From Uliginosibacterium sp. 31-16 (GTDB taxonomy: Bacteria; Pseudomonadota; Gammaproteobacteria; Burkholderiales; Rhodocyclaceae), in contig NZ_JAVALZ010000004.1 of the NCBI RefSeq assembly GCF_030730865.1, positions 1 through 64,000 of the forward strand: a DNA stretch of 64,000 bases. The letters are read 5' to 3'. The notes below the pieces were generated by a model. It was not told the DNA's origin, made no database searches, and saw only the letters and a program-made list of their open reading frames with translations. Position numbers and translations under genes: made by a program. Each line of letters begins with the position of its first letter. Within the stretch, counting starts at the first letter, position 1. Positions 63,813 to 64,000 of this stretch are shown in pieces.

Positions 63813-64000
63813 CTACGCAGGCACCAGCAAGCGCCGCTGAGCCACCCACGCCTGCCCCAGCGCCAGCCCACCGTCGCCGGGTGGCGCGGCATGCGCCTCC
63901 AGCATGCGCAAACCCCGCTGCGTGAACTCGCGCCGCAGGCCTTGCGCCAGTATCGCATTCAGGAAGCAGCCGCCCGCACAAGCCACCACCCGGATTCCGC
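63813..64000 (-). CDS. hypF: Carbamoyltransferase HypF, C-terminal fragment cut by the window
   Basis: HypF forms the carbamoyl group passed to HypE. Only the last 62 codons are in the window: IRVVACAGGCFLNAILAQGL and HAAPPGDGGLALGQAWVA, which match the C-terminal Kae1-like domain of HypF (ligand Asp/Gly motif PPGDGG). The stop is TAG at 63813-63815. The gene runs off the right end, so no start is visible. Confidence 0.9.
   Translation of the reverse strand, partial: GIRVVACAGGCFLNAILAQGLRREFTQRGLRMLEAHAAPPGDGGLALGQAWVAQRRLLVPA

Overview
This window reads as a chromosomal segment of a moderately GC-rich betaproteobacterium. The gene order era-rnc-DUF4845-lepB-lepA-mucD-rseC-rseB-rseA-rpoE beside nadB, and yceD-rpmF-plsX-fabH-fabD-fabG-acpP-fabF beside maf, is typical of that class. 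The combination with an Hyf-type hydrogenase makes a Rhodocyclales-like host my best guess. That placement is inference from gene order, not from a marker comparison.

Layout. 1-14.5 kb (minus strand): a tRNA-Gly/Cys/Gly cluster with its own promoter, then pgsA-uvrC, nagZ-acpS-pdxJ-recO-era-rnc-DUF4845-lepB-lepA, and the envelope-stress module mucD-rseC-rseB-rseA-rpoE with a visible sigma-E-type promoter. 14.7-24.5 kb: nadB and a YgfX-like protein, the complete type II fatty-acid and phospholipid start operon with rpmF, then maf and a SAM methyltransferase. 24.6-37 kb: sppA, a Rieske protein, a Gph-like phosphatase and rluC facing rne across a long rne leader; a cold-shock gene, a tyrosine phosphatase, uvrB, an aromatic aminotransferase, a thioredoxin-like protein and an AsmA-like protein. 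37.1-43.4 kb: a 6.3-kb integrative element inserted in the 3' end of tRNA-Asn, bounded by a perfect 48-bp direct repeat. It carries integrase, an HTH (excisionase-like) protein, a Rep_trans-type replication protein and four cargo genes of unknown function with cassette-like spacers. 44.3-49.1 kb: a BMP-family nucleoside-type ABC transporter. 49.3-64 kb: an eleven-gene group 4 [NiFe]-hydrogenase operon (hyfABCDEFGHI plus hycH and hycI) and, upstream on the same strand, hypF(partial)-ORF-hypC-hypD-hypE.

How it works together. The hydrogenase block encodes a membrane-bound, proton-pumping-type complex with three antiporter-like subunits, plus its large-subunit protease and much of the cofactor-assembly machinery. 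No formate dehydrogenase, FhlA/HyfR-type regulator, hypA or hypB lies in the window, so the electron partner is not visible here.

The most unusual signal is non-coding. Four intergenic sites (2789, 24549, 35203, 49186) each hold a 113-bp element made of exactly three units with a strict 40-bp period. The better-preserved units are two short inverted arms around a 17-nt core. Each element sits in the same orientation directly after the stop codon of a minus-strand gene (nagZ, sppA, thioredoxin-like, hycI). A second, unrelated spacer repeat recurs between the cargo genes of the tRNA-Asn island. The island also brings its own hairpin terminator for the tRNA it split from its original terminator.
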